DNA of 8,304 nucleotides from the NCBI GenBank assembly GCA_947581665.1, contig CANPVI010000058.1, positions 1 to 8,304 on the forward strand, in the 5' to 3' direction. Below are positions 1 to 6,821 of the stretch, piece after piece. This DNA comes from an uncultured Atopobiaceae bacterium (GTDB lineage: Bacteria > Actinomycetota > Coriobacteriia > Coriobacteriales > Atopobiaceae). Below the pieces are notes generated by a model that was not told the origin of the DNA, did no database searches, and was given only the letters and a program-made list of their open reading frames with translations. How positions within the stretch are numbered: the stretch's first letter is position 1; each line of letters opens with the position of its first letter. A program made the translations under genes and the position numbers.

Positions 1-678
1 GGCCACGCGGTCCACCTCCACGCGCTCGAGGATGCGCGTGTTGTGCGTGATGATGATGAGCGCGCCCTTGCACTCGCGACGGTAGGTCTCGATGCCCTTC
101 GACACGATGGCGAGCGCGTCCACGTCGAGGCCCGAATCGGTCTCGTCGAGGATCGCGAGCTTCGGCTTGAGGAGGAGGAGCTGGAGCATCTCCACCTTCT
201 TCTTCTCGCCGCCGGAGAAGCCCACGTTGAGCTCGCGCGTGAGGTAGCCGGGATCCATGTCGAGCTCCGCGGCGAGCTCGCGCACGCGCTGGCGGAATTG
301 CCGCGCGCTCATCTTCAGCTCGGGGCGCTTTTGGCAGATGGTGCGCAGGAAGCTGTAGAGCGGCACGCCCGGGATCTCCACGGGAGCCTGGTAGGAGAGG
401 AAGATGCCGGCGAGGGCGCGCTTGTCGGCGGAGAGGTCGGTGAGGTCCTCGCCGTCGAAGGTGATGGTGCCGCCGTCGCGCGCGTAGGCCGCGTCGCCCA
501 TGATGGCGTGGCCGAGGGTGGTCTTGCCGGCGCCGTTGGGCCCCATGAGCACGAGGCACTGTCCCGCGTCCACGTCGAGGTCCACGTGGTGGAGGATCTC
601 GGCGTCCTCCACCGAGATGGAGAGGTCGCGCACATCGAGCAGTGCGTTCGAATGGTTGAATCCTTCGGTATCGCTCAC
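1..678 (-). CDS. sufC: Fe-S cluster assembly ATPase SufC (partial, C-terminus off the left edge)
   Basis: This is the ABC-type ATPase of the SufBCD scaffold, a cytosolic soluble complex that uses ATP to assemble Fe-S clusters; SufC is not a transporter. The visible 226 codons hold a full set of motifs: Walker A GPNGAGKTT (46-54), a Q-loop in the SufC-typical context SYQAPVEIPGV (Q97), signature FSGGEKKK (154-161), Walker B plus D-loop LAILDETDSGLDVDAL (174-189, catalytic E179), and switch His212 in ITHN. The FSGGEKK and ETDSGLD combination separates SufC from transporter ATPases. The family is about 250-260 residues, so roughly 25-30 residues lie beyond the window. The GTG at 678 is chosen because GAAGGA (690 to 685) lies 6 nt upstream; no better in-frame start is near. 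It is divergent from the htrA-like gene. sufB and sufD would be expected further downstream, outside the window. Confidence 0.96.
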   Translation of the reverse strand, partial: MSDTEGFNHSNALLDVRDLSISVEDAEILHHVDLDVDAGQCLVLMGPNGAGKTTLGHAIMGDAAYARDGGTITFDGEDLTDLSADKRALAGIFLSYQAPVEIPGVPLYSFLRTICQKRPELKMSARQFRQRVRELAAELDMDPGYLTRELNVGFSGGEKKKVEMLQLLLLKPKLAILDETDSGLDVDALAIVSKGIETYRRECKGALIIITHNTRILERVEVDRVA

Positions 679-717
679 GCCTGTTCCTTCTGTTGTGGCC
701 GCATTCGTCCGTCGCTG

Positions 718-746
718 AAAATACCCCAATTCGAGAGGTATTTGAA
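718..746 (-). promoter_or_regulatory. Candidate sufC promoter with overlapping inverted-repeat operator
   Basis: Reading the minus strand, TTCAAA (746-741) and TATTTT (723-718) are separated by 17 nt, a fair -35/-10 pair (4/6 matches each to the sigma-70-type consensus). This would place a start about 7 nt downstream, near 711, and leave a leader of about 32 nt before the GTG. A perfect 7-bp inverted repeat, AAATACC and GGTATTT (arms 719-725 and 737-743, 11-nt spacer), overlaps both promoter elements, which is the geometry of a repressor site. The regulator is unknown. In other bacteria suf operons are controlled by Rrf2-family (IscR-like) or SufR proteins. The spacing here does not match the IscR type-2 consensus, so the link is only inferred from position. 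Confidence 0.5.
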
Positions 747-764
747 GACGTCTCGGAAACCACG

Positions 765-791
765 GCCAAGATTTCTCCATCAAAGCCAAGA
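765..791. repeat. Pair of GCCAAGA direct repeats in the sufC/htrA intergenic region
   Basis: GCCAAGA occurs at 765-771 and 785-791, with starts exactly 20 bp apart (about two helical turns, so on the same DNA face). Relative to the proposed sufC start near 711 these lie at about -54 to -80, where an activator could bind. They also lie about 90-110 bp upstream of the htrA start region. The match is only 7 bases, so chance is not excluded. Confidence 0.25.
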
Positions 792-812
792 ATAGGACAC
801 CTACGCTCGGAC

Positions 813-839
813 TTTAGGGAGCTTTAGGTTGCGTTAAGG
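813..839 (+). promoter_or_regulatory. Three 10-bp-phased TTTAGG/TTAAGG direct repeats upstream of the htrA-like gene
   Basis: CTTTAGG occurs at 812-818 and again at 822-828, followed by GTTAAGG at 833-839, so equivalent bases recur every 10 bp. Head-to-tail half-sites at 10-11 bp are the usual binding pattern of OmpR/PhoB-family response regulators. The last repeat ends just upstream of where a -35 box would sit for the -10 at 868-873 (about 845-850), and no good -35 is visible there, as expected for an activator-dependent promoter. In actinomycetes, HtrA-type protease genes are known targets of envelope-stress two-component systems such as MprAB. That this site serves such a system is an inference. 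Confidence 0.45.
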
Positions 840-867
840 TTTACCGCCCACCATTGCGCCCAGCTCG

Positions 868-873
868 CATAAT
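868..873 (+). promoter_or_regulatory. Candidate -10 element of the htrA-like gene
   Basis: CATAAT matches the -10 consensus at 5 of 6 positions and is the best such hexamer between the direct repeats and the gene. There is no recognisable -35 at 16-18 nt spacing (845-850 reads CGCCCA). Transcription would start near 880 and give a leader of about 60 nt before the GTG at 941. This element overlaps two in-frame upstream start candidates (TTG 854 and ATG 872), which argues against those being the real start. Confidence 0.4.
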
Positions 874-928
874 GGGAATAAGCCACACGAGGTGCGTGCG
901 CCGGAGTCGCACGCCCCGCGACTTCATG

Positions 929-935
929 AAAGGTG
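929..935 (+). promoter_or_regulatory. Ribosome binding site deciding the htrA start
   Basis: AAAGGTG lies 5 nt upstream of GTG 941 (its AGG core is 7 nt away). The in-frame ATG at 926 has no purine-rich stretch before it, and the candidates at 854 and 872 overlap the proposed -10. GTG 941 is therefore preferred. Confidence 0.6.
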
Positions 936-940
936 CCGAC

Positions 941-2386
941 GTGCCCAACCAAGATCCTCGTCCCATGCCGCCCGAGGGCAGCTTCCATGCCCAGGAGCGC
1001 ATGCAGGACACCTACGCCCAGCGCGTTCCCGATCCCACGACCCCCTATGGTTACCAAGCGCAAAACACCACCAACTACGGCGGCGCCGCCTATGGCGATC
1101 CGAACGCCTACGCCCAAGGCGGCTACGGCTACCCGCAGCAGCCTCCCGCGCCCGCGCCGGCGCCGGCTCCGCAGGCGCCCCAGCCCAAGAAGGGACATCC
1201 GCTCCTCTGGGGCCTCCTCGGCGGGCTCATCTGCTCCGCGGCCGTGGTGGCGTGCCTCTTCTTCACCGGCAACCTCGGTTCGCAAGCGGTGCTTCGCGAG
1301 GACGACCCCACTGGCGGCCAGAACATCTCCATCGACGTGGATGGCGAGATGACGGTGGCGGAGGCGGTCTCCGCGAAATGCCTCCCGTCGGTGGTGGGCG
1401 TGCTCGTCACCATGCAGGGGGGCACCGGCGCCGGGTCCGGCGTGATCCTCGACACCGACGGCAACATCCTCACGAACGCGCACGTCATCGAGGGCGCTGA
1501 GGACATCTCCGTCACCATCGAGGGCGAATCCTACGCGGCGACGGTCGTGGGCGCGGACAACTCGAGCGACCTCGCGGTCATCCACGCGGAGCTCGAGGGC
1601 ACGCAGGTGACCCCCATCGAGGTCGGCGATTCCTCGGCGCTCGAGGTGGGCGAGTGGGTCATGACGATCGGCAGCCCCTTCGGCCTCGACCAATCCGTTT
1701 CCTCGGGCATCGTGAGCTCGCTCTACCGCTCGACCATCCTCGCGCTCGACAGCGGCGACAAGGTCTACACGAACCTCATCCAAACCGACGCCTTCATCAA
1801 CCCCGGCAACTCCGGCGGCGCGCTCGTGAACGAGCAGGGCCAGCTCGTGGGTATCAACTCCGTGTTCACGAGCTACTCGGCCTCTTCCTCGGGCGTCGGC
1901 TTCGCGATCCCGTCGAACTACGCCATCGAGGTGGCGAACACCCTCATCGCGGGCGACGCGGTGCAGCACGCCTTCATCGGCGTGAACGTGCAAACCGTGA
2001 CGGCGCAGTTCGCCACCGCGAACAACCTTCCCGTGAACTCCGGCGCCTATGTGGTCTCCGTCACGCAAGACGGCCCCGCCGCCCAGGCGGGCCTCCAAGA
2101 GGGCGACATCATCACCGCCATCGGCGATACGAAGGTCACCTCCGGCGATGGCCTCATCCTCGCGGTGCGCTCGCACTCGGTGGGCGAGAAGACCACCGTC
2201 ACCTACTGGTGCGGAAACGAGGAGCACACGGTCGACATCACGCTCGGCTCCGACCTCACCACCGCGGCGCCGACGGACCGCAACACCGAGACGACCGACC
2301 CGTACTCCCAGTACCAAGACGATGGCGGCACCTACGAGCAACTTCCGCCGGAGATCATCGAGCTCCTCCAGAACATGATGCAGTAG
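941..2386 (+). CDS. Membrane-anchored HtrA/DegP-family serine protease with a PDZ domain
   Basis: This is an S1C trypsin-like protease that degrades or senses misfolded envelope proteins outside the membrane. The 481-residue product starts with a cytoplasmic tail of about 82 residues rich in Tyr, Gln, Pro, Gly and Ala, with a PAPAPAPAP run. KK (83-84) precedes one membrane segment (about 88-107). The protease domain spans roughly 130-335, with triad His181 (TNAHVIEG), Asp210 (DNSSDLAV) and Ser291 (NPGNSGGA), so it should be active. A PDZ domain (about 343-440, GVNVQTV through GDIITAIGD) precedes a polar, acidic C-terminus ending in PPEIIELLQNMMQ. The length suits actinobacterial and Firmicute membrane-bound HtrA proteins. 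It is transcribed divergently from sufC and convergently with the next gene, so it is probably monocistronic. Which paralogue it is (HtrA, DegP or PepD-like) cannot be told, so no symbol is given. Confidence 0.93.
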   Translation: MPNQDPRPMPPEGSFHAQERMQDTYAQRVPDPTTPYGYQAQNTTNYGGAAYGDPNAYAQGGYGYPQQPPAPAPAPAPQAPQPKKGHPLLWGLLGGLICSAAVVACLFFTGNLGSQAVLREDDPTGGQNISIDVDGEMTVAEAVSAKCLPSVVGVLVTMQGGTGAGSGVILDTDGNILTNAHVIEGAEDISVTIEGESYAATVVGADNSSDLAVIHAELEGTQVTPIEVGDSSALEVGEWVMTIGSPFGLDQSVSSGIVSSLYRSTILALDSGDKVYTNLIQTDAFINPGNSGGALVNEQGQLVGINSVFTSYSASSSGVGFAIPSNYAIEVANTLIAGDAVQHAFIGVNVQTVTAQFATANNLPVNSGAYVVSVTQDGPAAQAGLQEGDIITAIGDTKVTSGDGLILAVRSHSVGEKTTVTYWCGNEEHTVDITLGSDLTTAAPTDRNTETTDPYSQYQDDGGTYEQLPPEIIELLQNMMQ

Positions 2387-2418
2387 CTGCGGTACCTGCG
2401 GTAGCTCTGGATTCATTT

Positions 2419-2477
2419 CGTCGAGGAGGACCGTTTGCGGTGCAACGAAGTCGCGCGGTAAGCGGTCCTCCTCGACG
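2419..2477. terminator. Stem-loop 1 downstream of htrA (15-bp perfect arms)
   Basis: CGTCGAGGAGGACCG (2419-2433) is the exact reverse complement of 2463-2477. The stem can be extended inward by five pairs, two of them G-T wobbles (2434-2438 with 2458-2462), leaving a 19-nt loop. It begins 32 nt after the htrA stop. There is no T-run after it on either strand, so it is not a classical intrinsic terminator. U-less hairpins at gene ends are common in GC-rich bacteria and may still terminate transcription or protect 3' ends. Confidence 0.45.
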
Positions 2478-2490
2478 CGAGTGCGGAATC

Positions 2491-2521
2491 GCCAGCCCTC
2501 GCGCGAAGCGCGAGGGCTGGC
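2491..2521. terminator. Stem-loop 2 (14-bp perfect arms, GAA triloop)
   Basis: GCCAGCCCTCGCGC (2491-2504) pairs perfectly with 2508-2521 around the three-base loop GAA. The tip reads GCGAAGC (2503-2509), known from DNA biochemistry as an unusually stable mini-hairpin. There is no T-run on either side. This is the most compact of the three hairpins and the best candidate for a bidirectional terminator between the convergent genes. Confidence 0.5.
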
Positions 2522-2528
2522 TCTGCCT

Positions 2529-2608
2529 TAGCTCGGCCCGAACGGGCCCGCTTGCCGCGCACGCTTCGCTTGGCATCGCAAGCGGGCCCGTTCGGGCAAT
2601 GGGAGCTA
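2529..2608. terminator. Stem-loop 3 (20-bp perfect arms) overlapping the stop of the minus-strand gene
   Basis: Twenty bases at 2536-2555 (GCCCGAACGG through CCGCTTGC) are the exact reverse complement of 2578-2597, with a 22-nt loop. After a small asymmetric internal loop, a further six pairs form between TAGCTC (2529-2534) and GAGCTA (2603-2608), so the base of the stem includes the TAG stop (2608-2606) of the glycosyltransferase-like gene. No T-run follows in either direction. The position suits a 3'-end structure for the minus-strand transcript. Confidence 0.5.
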
Positions 2609-4366
2609 GCGCTGCCTGAACATGCGCCAGGTGTGCCGAGGTGCGGGAGCCTGCCCTTGGGCGGTGCCCTCTGCGCTGTCCCTGGATTGTTCGATCGTCT
2701 TGTCGCGCGCGGCGACCACGAGGCGAAGCGCGTCGTTTTCCTCCTCGAGGCGCAGGCGCTGCGCGTGTTCGGTGACGAACGCCTCGTCGCTCGTGCGCGC
2801 GGTCTCGAGGAGCCGTGCGGCGAGGAGGCGTCCGCCGTCGTCGATGGTGGGGGCGGAGGCCAGCGTGAGCTGGGCGACGAGGCCCTCGACGCTCGTGGTG
2901 CGCGCGCCGAGGAGCTGCCAGAGCGCACCACCCGCACCCACGCCCGAGGGGGTGGCGCACACGTGGGCGAGCGCCACGGCGGGCGCCTCGTAGATGAGCG
3001 GAGGGATGTCGAGCGCGAGGGGATCCTCGGAAAGCGTGGCGAGCGGGCTCGTCATCACGATCGTCGTCGCGAGCCCCATGCCCCGCGCGCTGAGCTCGTC
3101 CCACGCGGCCTCGCTCGAAGCCGAGAAGAAGACCGCGCAGTCACCACCCTGTTCATCGAAGAGGTGTTCGAGGATGCGCGAGCGGGCAAGCCTGGAGAGC
3201 CCCTTCGGCATGCGCGCGGTGATCGCGACCTCGGGGTCCAGGGACGTGTCCTCCTCTGCGATGAGGGCCACGTCCGCCACGCGACGGGCGAGGGTCTCGC
3301 GCACCTCCCGCACGATCTCCCGAGGCACCCCCGTGGGCACGAAGAGGACCGCGTGCGCGGGGCGCTCGGCGTGTCGCGCGAGCGAAGGCGCGGCTTGGAG
3401 CGCAAGGGCGAGGAGGGCCTGGTCCGCCACGGGAAACGCGGACGCCACCTCGGCGATGACGCTCGCGCCCCAGGTGCCGAGGAGGATCTCGCCCACTTCC
3501 GTCCAATGCTGCGGTGCCGTCTGGCGCGGGAAGAGCGAGAGGGCGGGCTTCACGAGCGAGCCCACGAAGCGCTCCCATCCGCGCTCATAGGCGTCCCAGG
3601 CGCCTTGATGGTCGAGGAAGCGCACCACCTGCGCCACGCTTTCGCGCGCACCGGCGAGCCGCGTGGCGAGTTCGGGTGTGAGGGTGGTGGGCTCCTCCGG
3701 CTTCACGATGTCGGCCGAGACGATTTCCGGGCAACCGATGAGGCGCTGGGCGAGGCAGCCGGATACGAAGCTCACGACCTCGTCCGTGCCGCAGGCGAGC
3801 TTCCCATCCGCCACCTCGGCGAGGACGTGGCGCAAGAGGCGCGTGGCGAAGAGACGACCTCGAATGGTGGGGGGCACCGCGGCGGCCTCGAAGATGGCGT
3901 CCACGATGCGCCCCGCCTCGAATGCGGTGTTGAGGGGGCGCTCGAGCCGCGGTACGCGATCCTCGGTTCCGGCGTGGCCTTCGCTCGCGAGTGCGACGGA
4001 GGGGCAGCAGATGTCGGCCTTGGCCGTGTCAGCCACCTCGACGAGGCCCTTCAGGACATTCGGGCGAAGACGGTCGGCGACGTCGAGCAGGATCGCATAG
4101 CGCCCGCGTGCCGCGCGTAGGCCGTCGAGGGCCGCATCCACCGCGTCCACCTCGATGATCCTGCTCGCGAATGAGACGGCGTCGTGTGCGACCGCGAGGC
4201 GGTTCGCGATCACGGGCGTTTGATCGGTGGAGACGTCATCGACGATCACGACCTCGAAGGAGGCGTCCTCCTGGGCAAGCGCCGCCGACACGCAGGGCTC
4301 GAGCTCGGCCTCGGCGTCGTGGGCGTAGATGACGATGGTGACGTCGAGGCTCGCATCGCTTGCCAT
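2606..4366 (-). CDS. Glycosyltransferase family 2-like protein with unknown C-terminal half and coiled coil
   Basis: The N-terminal ~120 of 586 residues resemble a GT-A, family-2 glycosyltransferase: VTIVIYAHD (9-17), VVIVDDVSTDQT (39-50) and LRAARGRYAILLDVAD (83-98). Such enzymes transfer sugar from a nucleotide-sugar to glycans or lipids, usually in envelope polysaccharide synthesis. The metal-binding DxDD position reads D95-V-A-D98, so the middle acidic residue is replaced by Ala, and the usual ARNxG ahead of it is missing; activity is uncertain. Residues ~125-560 match nothing I recognise; HAVLFVPTGVP and DCAVFFSASSE look like beta strands of Rossmann-type folds. The C-terminus has a coiled coil (LRLEEENDALRLVV) and a basic tail (RHTWRMFRQR). 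No signal peptide or membrane segment is evident. ATG 4366 is supported by AGGAG (4375-4371). It lies 66 bp downstream of the other minus-strand gene. Confidence 0.72.
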   Translation of the reverse strand: MASDASLDVTIVIYAHDAEAELEPCVSAALAQEDASFEVVIVDDVSTDQTPVIANRLAVAHDAVSFASRIIEVDAVDAALDGLRAARGRYAILLDVADRLRPNVLKGLVEVADTAKADICCPSVALASEGHAGTEDRVPRLERPLNTAFEAGRIVDAIFEAAAVPPTIRGRLFATRLLRHVLAEVADGKLACGTDEVVSFVSGCLAQRLIGCPEIVSADIVKPEEPTTLTPELATRLAGARESVAQVVRFLDHQGAWDAYERGWERFVGSLVKPALSLFPRQTAPQHWTEVGEILLGTWGASVIAEVASAFPVADQALLALALQAAPSLARHAERPAHAVLFVPTGVPREIVREVRETLARRVADVALIAEEDTSLDPEVAITARMPKGLSRLARSRILEHLFDEQGGDCAVFFSASSEAAWDELSARGMGLATTIVMTSPLATLSEDPLALDIPPLIYEAPAVALAHVCATPSGVGAGGALWQLLGARTTSVEGLVAQLTLASAPTIDDGGRLLAARLLETARTSDEAFVTEHAQRLRLEEENDALRLVVAARDKTIEQSRDSAEGTAQGQAPAPRHTWRMFRQR

Positions 4367-4404
4367 GGCTCTCCTACGGACGCGTGGGGTGTGAAGGTGA
4401 ACCC

Positions 4405-4410
4405 AGTATA
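4405..4410 (-). promoter_or_regulatory. Candidate -10 (TATACT) of the glycosyltransferase-like gene
   Basis: Read on the minus strand, TATACT (4410-4405) matches the -10 consensus at 5 of 6 positions and lies in the 66-bp gap between the two minus-strand genes, 38 nt upstream of the ATG at 4366. No -35 is visible 16-18 nt upstream. The 11-base context CTATACTGGGT is identical to that at the candidate carA promoter. It suggests the gene can be transcribed independently of its upstream neighbour. Confidence 0.45.
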
Positions 4411-4432
4411 GAGCCCGCCCGCAGCGCAGGCC

Positions 4433-5353
4433 CTACGCTGGGGTGACGTCGTCTCCTCGCAGACGTCGGAGCTCGGCTTTGAGCGCCTCGTTCTCCGCTC
4501 GGAGCTCCTCGATCGTGCGGGTCTCCTCGCCCTTCTCGAGCCCCGGGGCCACGAGCGGGGGAAAGGTGAGCCGCTGCCACCCCGCAAGGCCCGTCGCGGT
4601 GGCCCTCGCGAGGGCGCCCTCGAGCGTGGCGCCCCTCTTGGGAGTGGTCTTGCGCGCAGGACGCGCGGGCGCTGAGATCGCGCGCGCGAGGGCATCGGCG
4701 AGACCGTCTTTGGCGCCGATCCGCTCGGCGTCCACGATCTGCGCATGGGCCGCCATGGTCCAAAACGTCGCGTTGACCGTCCTCGGCACCACCACCACCG
4801 AGAGCGTTTGCGCGACGACCATGAGGTCGGGAAGCGAACTCCCCTCTCCGAGGGCGGGCGCGAGGGGAAGCGGCGCGATGCCCGCCACGGCGAGCCCGAG
4901 GAGCCGGGCGAGCAGGAGGTCGAGCGCGAGCGCGCGGGATGAGGAAAGGGGGCACACCACGCCTCCCACCTCGCGGAATTGCGCGGCGAGCGCCTCGTAG
5001 CGCGAGGGCGAGAGGCTAAGCGGCGGCTCCTCTGCCACCAGGAGCGACCGTGGGCCCTTCGAGAGTGCGTCGAAGGTCGATTCGGTGAAGTCGTTCTCGT
5101 AGTGCGCCTCGGCCTCGAGCCAAAGGAGTGGACCGTCGACTTTGTTCGGAGGGTCGGAGAGCGCGCGCGAAGCCTGCGCCGCCTCGAGGAAGGGGAGGAG
5201 CCCCTCGGTCTTCTCCCTCGCGATGCCCCGCACGAGCGAGGGGGCGTCGAAGCGTCGGGCGAGCCCGTCGAACGCCTCGCCGCGCTCATCCAAAGCTATG
5301 TCGTAGGGGTAGCGCGCGAGTGCCGCGCAAAGCTCCTCCTCGATGTCCGCCAT
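4433..5353 (-). CDS. Protein of unknown function with C-terminal coiled coil
   Basis: I do not recognise this 306-residue protein. It has an acidic, helical N-terminus (MADIEEELCAALARYPYDI), a central alternating hydrophobic region (RSLLVAEE, then LALDLLLARLLGLAVAG and LPDLMVVAQTLSVVVVP) that looks like a folded alpha/beta domain more than membrane segments, a basic linker (ARPARKTTPKRG), and a C-terminal coiled coil with a heptad pattern (IEELRAENEALKAELRRL). There is no signal peptide. The start is ATG 5353 because GAGAGGGG (5367-5360) lies 6 nt upstream; the in-frame ATG at 5371 has no such site. It is the first gene of a probable two-gene unit with the glycosyltransferase-like gene, which has a similar coiled coil at its end, so the products may interact or share ancestry. 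It is divergent from carA. Third-position GC bias and the RBS support it being real; its function is open. Confidence 0.72.
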   Translation of the reverse strand: MADIEEELCAALARYPYDIALDERGEAFDGLARRFDAPSLVRGIAREKTEGLLPFLEAAQASRALSDPPNKVDGPLLWLEAEAHYENDFTESTFDALSKGPRSLLVAEEPPLSLSPSRYEALAAQFREVGGVVCPLSSSRALALDLLLARLLGLAVAGIAPLPLAPALGEGSSLPDLMVVAQTLSVVVVPRTVNATFWTMAAHAQIVDAERIGAKDGLADALARAISAPARPARKTTPKRGATLEGALARATATGLAGWQRLTFPPLVAPGLEKGEETRTIEELRAENEALKAELRRLRGDDVTPA

Positions 5354-5359
5354 GCGTGG

Positions 5360-5367
5360 CCCCTCTC
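5360..5367 (-). promoter_or_regulatory. Ribosome binding site deciding the start of the 306-residue protein
   Basis: GAGAGGGG on the minus strand sits 6 nt before ATG 5353. It falls between the two in-frame ATG codons (5371 and 5353), so it can serve only the inner one. Confidence 0.6.
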
Positions 5368-5491
5368 GCATCGTCGCAGGTATCCGAGCAAGTGTATGCC
5401 CTCACCGCTTCGTCTTGGGCACGTGCGTGTGAAGCTTGTGGGGCCGCGTCGGATTCTCGTGGAGGGCGCGCGGAGCCGTGGGGCTTCCCCC

Positions 5492-5497
5492 TATACT
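5492..5497 (+). promoter_or_regulatory. Candidate -10 (TATACT) of the carAB operon
   Basis: TATACT lies 62 nt upstream of GTG 5559 in the divergent intergenic region. The -35 position (about 5469-5474, CGCGGA) does not resemble the consensus; a short GGGG-CTT-CCCC repeat (5480-5490) directly precedes the hexamer. The predicted start is near 5504, giving a leader of about 55 nt. The surrounding CTATACTGGGT is the same 11-mer as at the glycosyltransferase-like gene, which strengthens both as real promoters of one sigma class. Confidence 0.5.
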
Positions 5498-5502
5498 GGG
5501 TA

Positions 5503-5534
5503 GGGTCCGGCCACGACGGGAAAGGCCGCGACCC
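5503..5534 (+). promoter_or_regulatory. Stem-loop at the 5' end of the carAB leader
   Basis: GGGTCCGGCC (5503-5512) pairs with GGCCG (5524-5528) and GACCC (5530-5534), giving ten pairs with one bulged C (5529) and an 11-nt loop. It begins at the predicted transcription start. A second, small CCCT/AGGG pairing (5542-5545 with 5551-5554) covers part of the ribosome binding site. These could set mRNA stability or pyrimidine-responsive translation; no U-run for a classical attenuator is present, so the role is unproven. Confidence 0.35.
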
Positions 5535-5558
5535 CTTCGTACCCTCGTCTAGGGAGAG

Positions 5559-6820
<1,262 letters not shown>

Positions 6821-6821
<1 letters not shown>

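Noticed and set aside
719..743. IscR type-2 box upstream of sufC
   Set aside because: The arms resemble the WWWWCC...GGWWWW pattern, but the CC and GG are 11 nt apart where the consensus needs 13, and the inner YA/TR bases do not fit.
43..795. Open frame of 250 codons on the plus strand opposite sufC
   Set aside because: It is antisense to all of the visible SufC motifs and runs into the intergenic regulatory region without any gene-like features.
854..940. Longer N-terminus of the HtrA-like protein starting at TTG 854, ATG 872 or ATG 926
   Set aside because: The first two overlap the proposed -10 element and none has a ribosome binding site; the extra residues are Arg-rich and unlike the Gln/Tyr/Pro-rich tail. 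GTG 941 has AAAGGTG at good spacing.
824..2416. Long open frame (530 codons) on the minus strand opposite htrA
   Set aside because: It mirrors the well-supported HtrA gene, is rich in Arg, His, Val and Gly as expected of an antisense frame in GC-rich DNA, and has no recognisable domain or RBS.
2419..2608. CRISPR or tandem repeat array in the intergenic region
   Set aside because: The repeats are inverted, not direct, and the three stems differ in sequence and length.
2552..4120. Long open frame (522 codons) on the plus strand opposite the glycosyltransferase-like gene
   Set aside because: The composition (Arg, Gly, Glu, His-rich, low complexity) is that of an antisense shadow; the minus-strand frame has a proper RBS, family motifs and a normal protein composition.
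5369..5371. ATG 5371 as start of the 306-residue protein (312 residues)
   Set aside because: No purine-rich site precedes it, while GAGAGGGG lies between it and the inner ATG at 5353.
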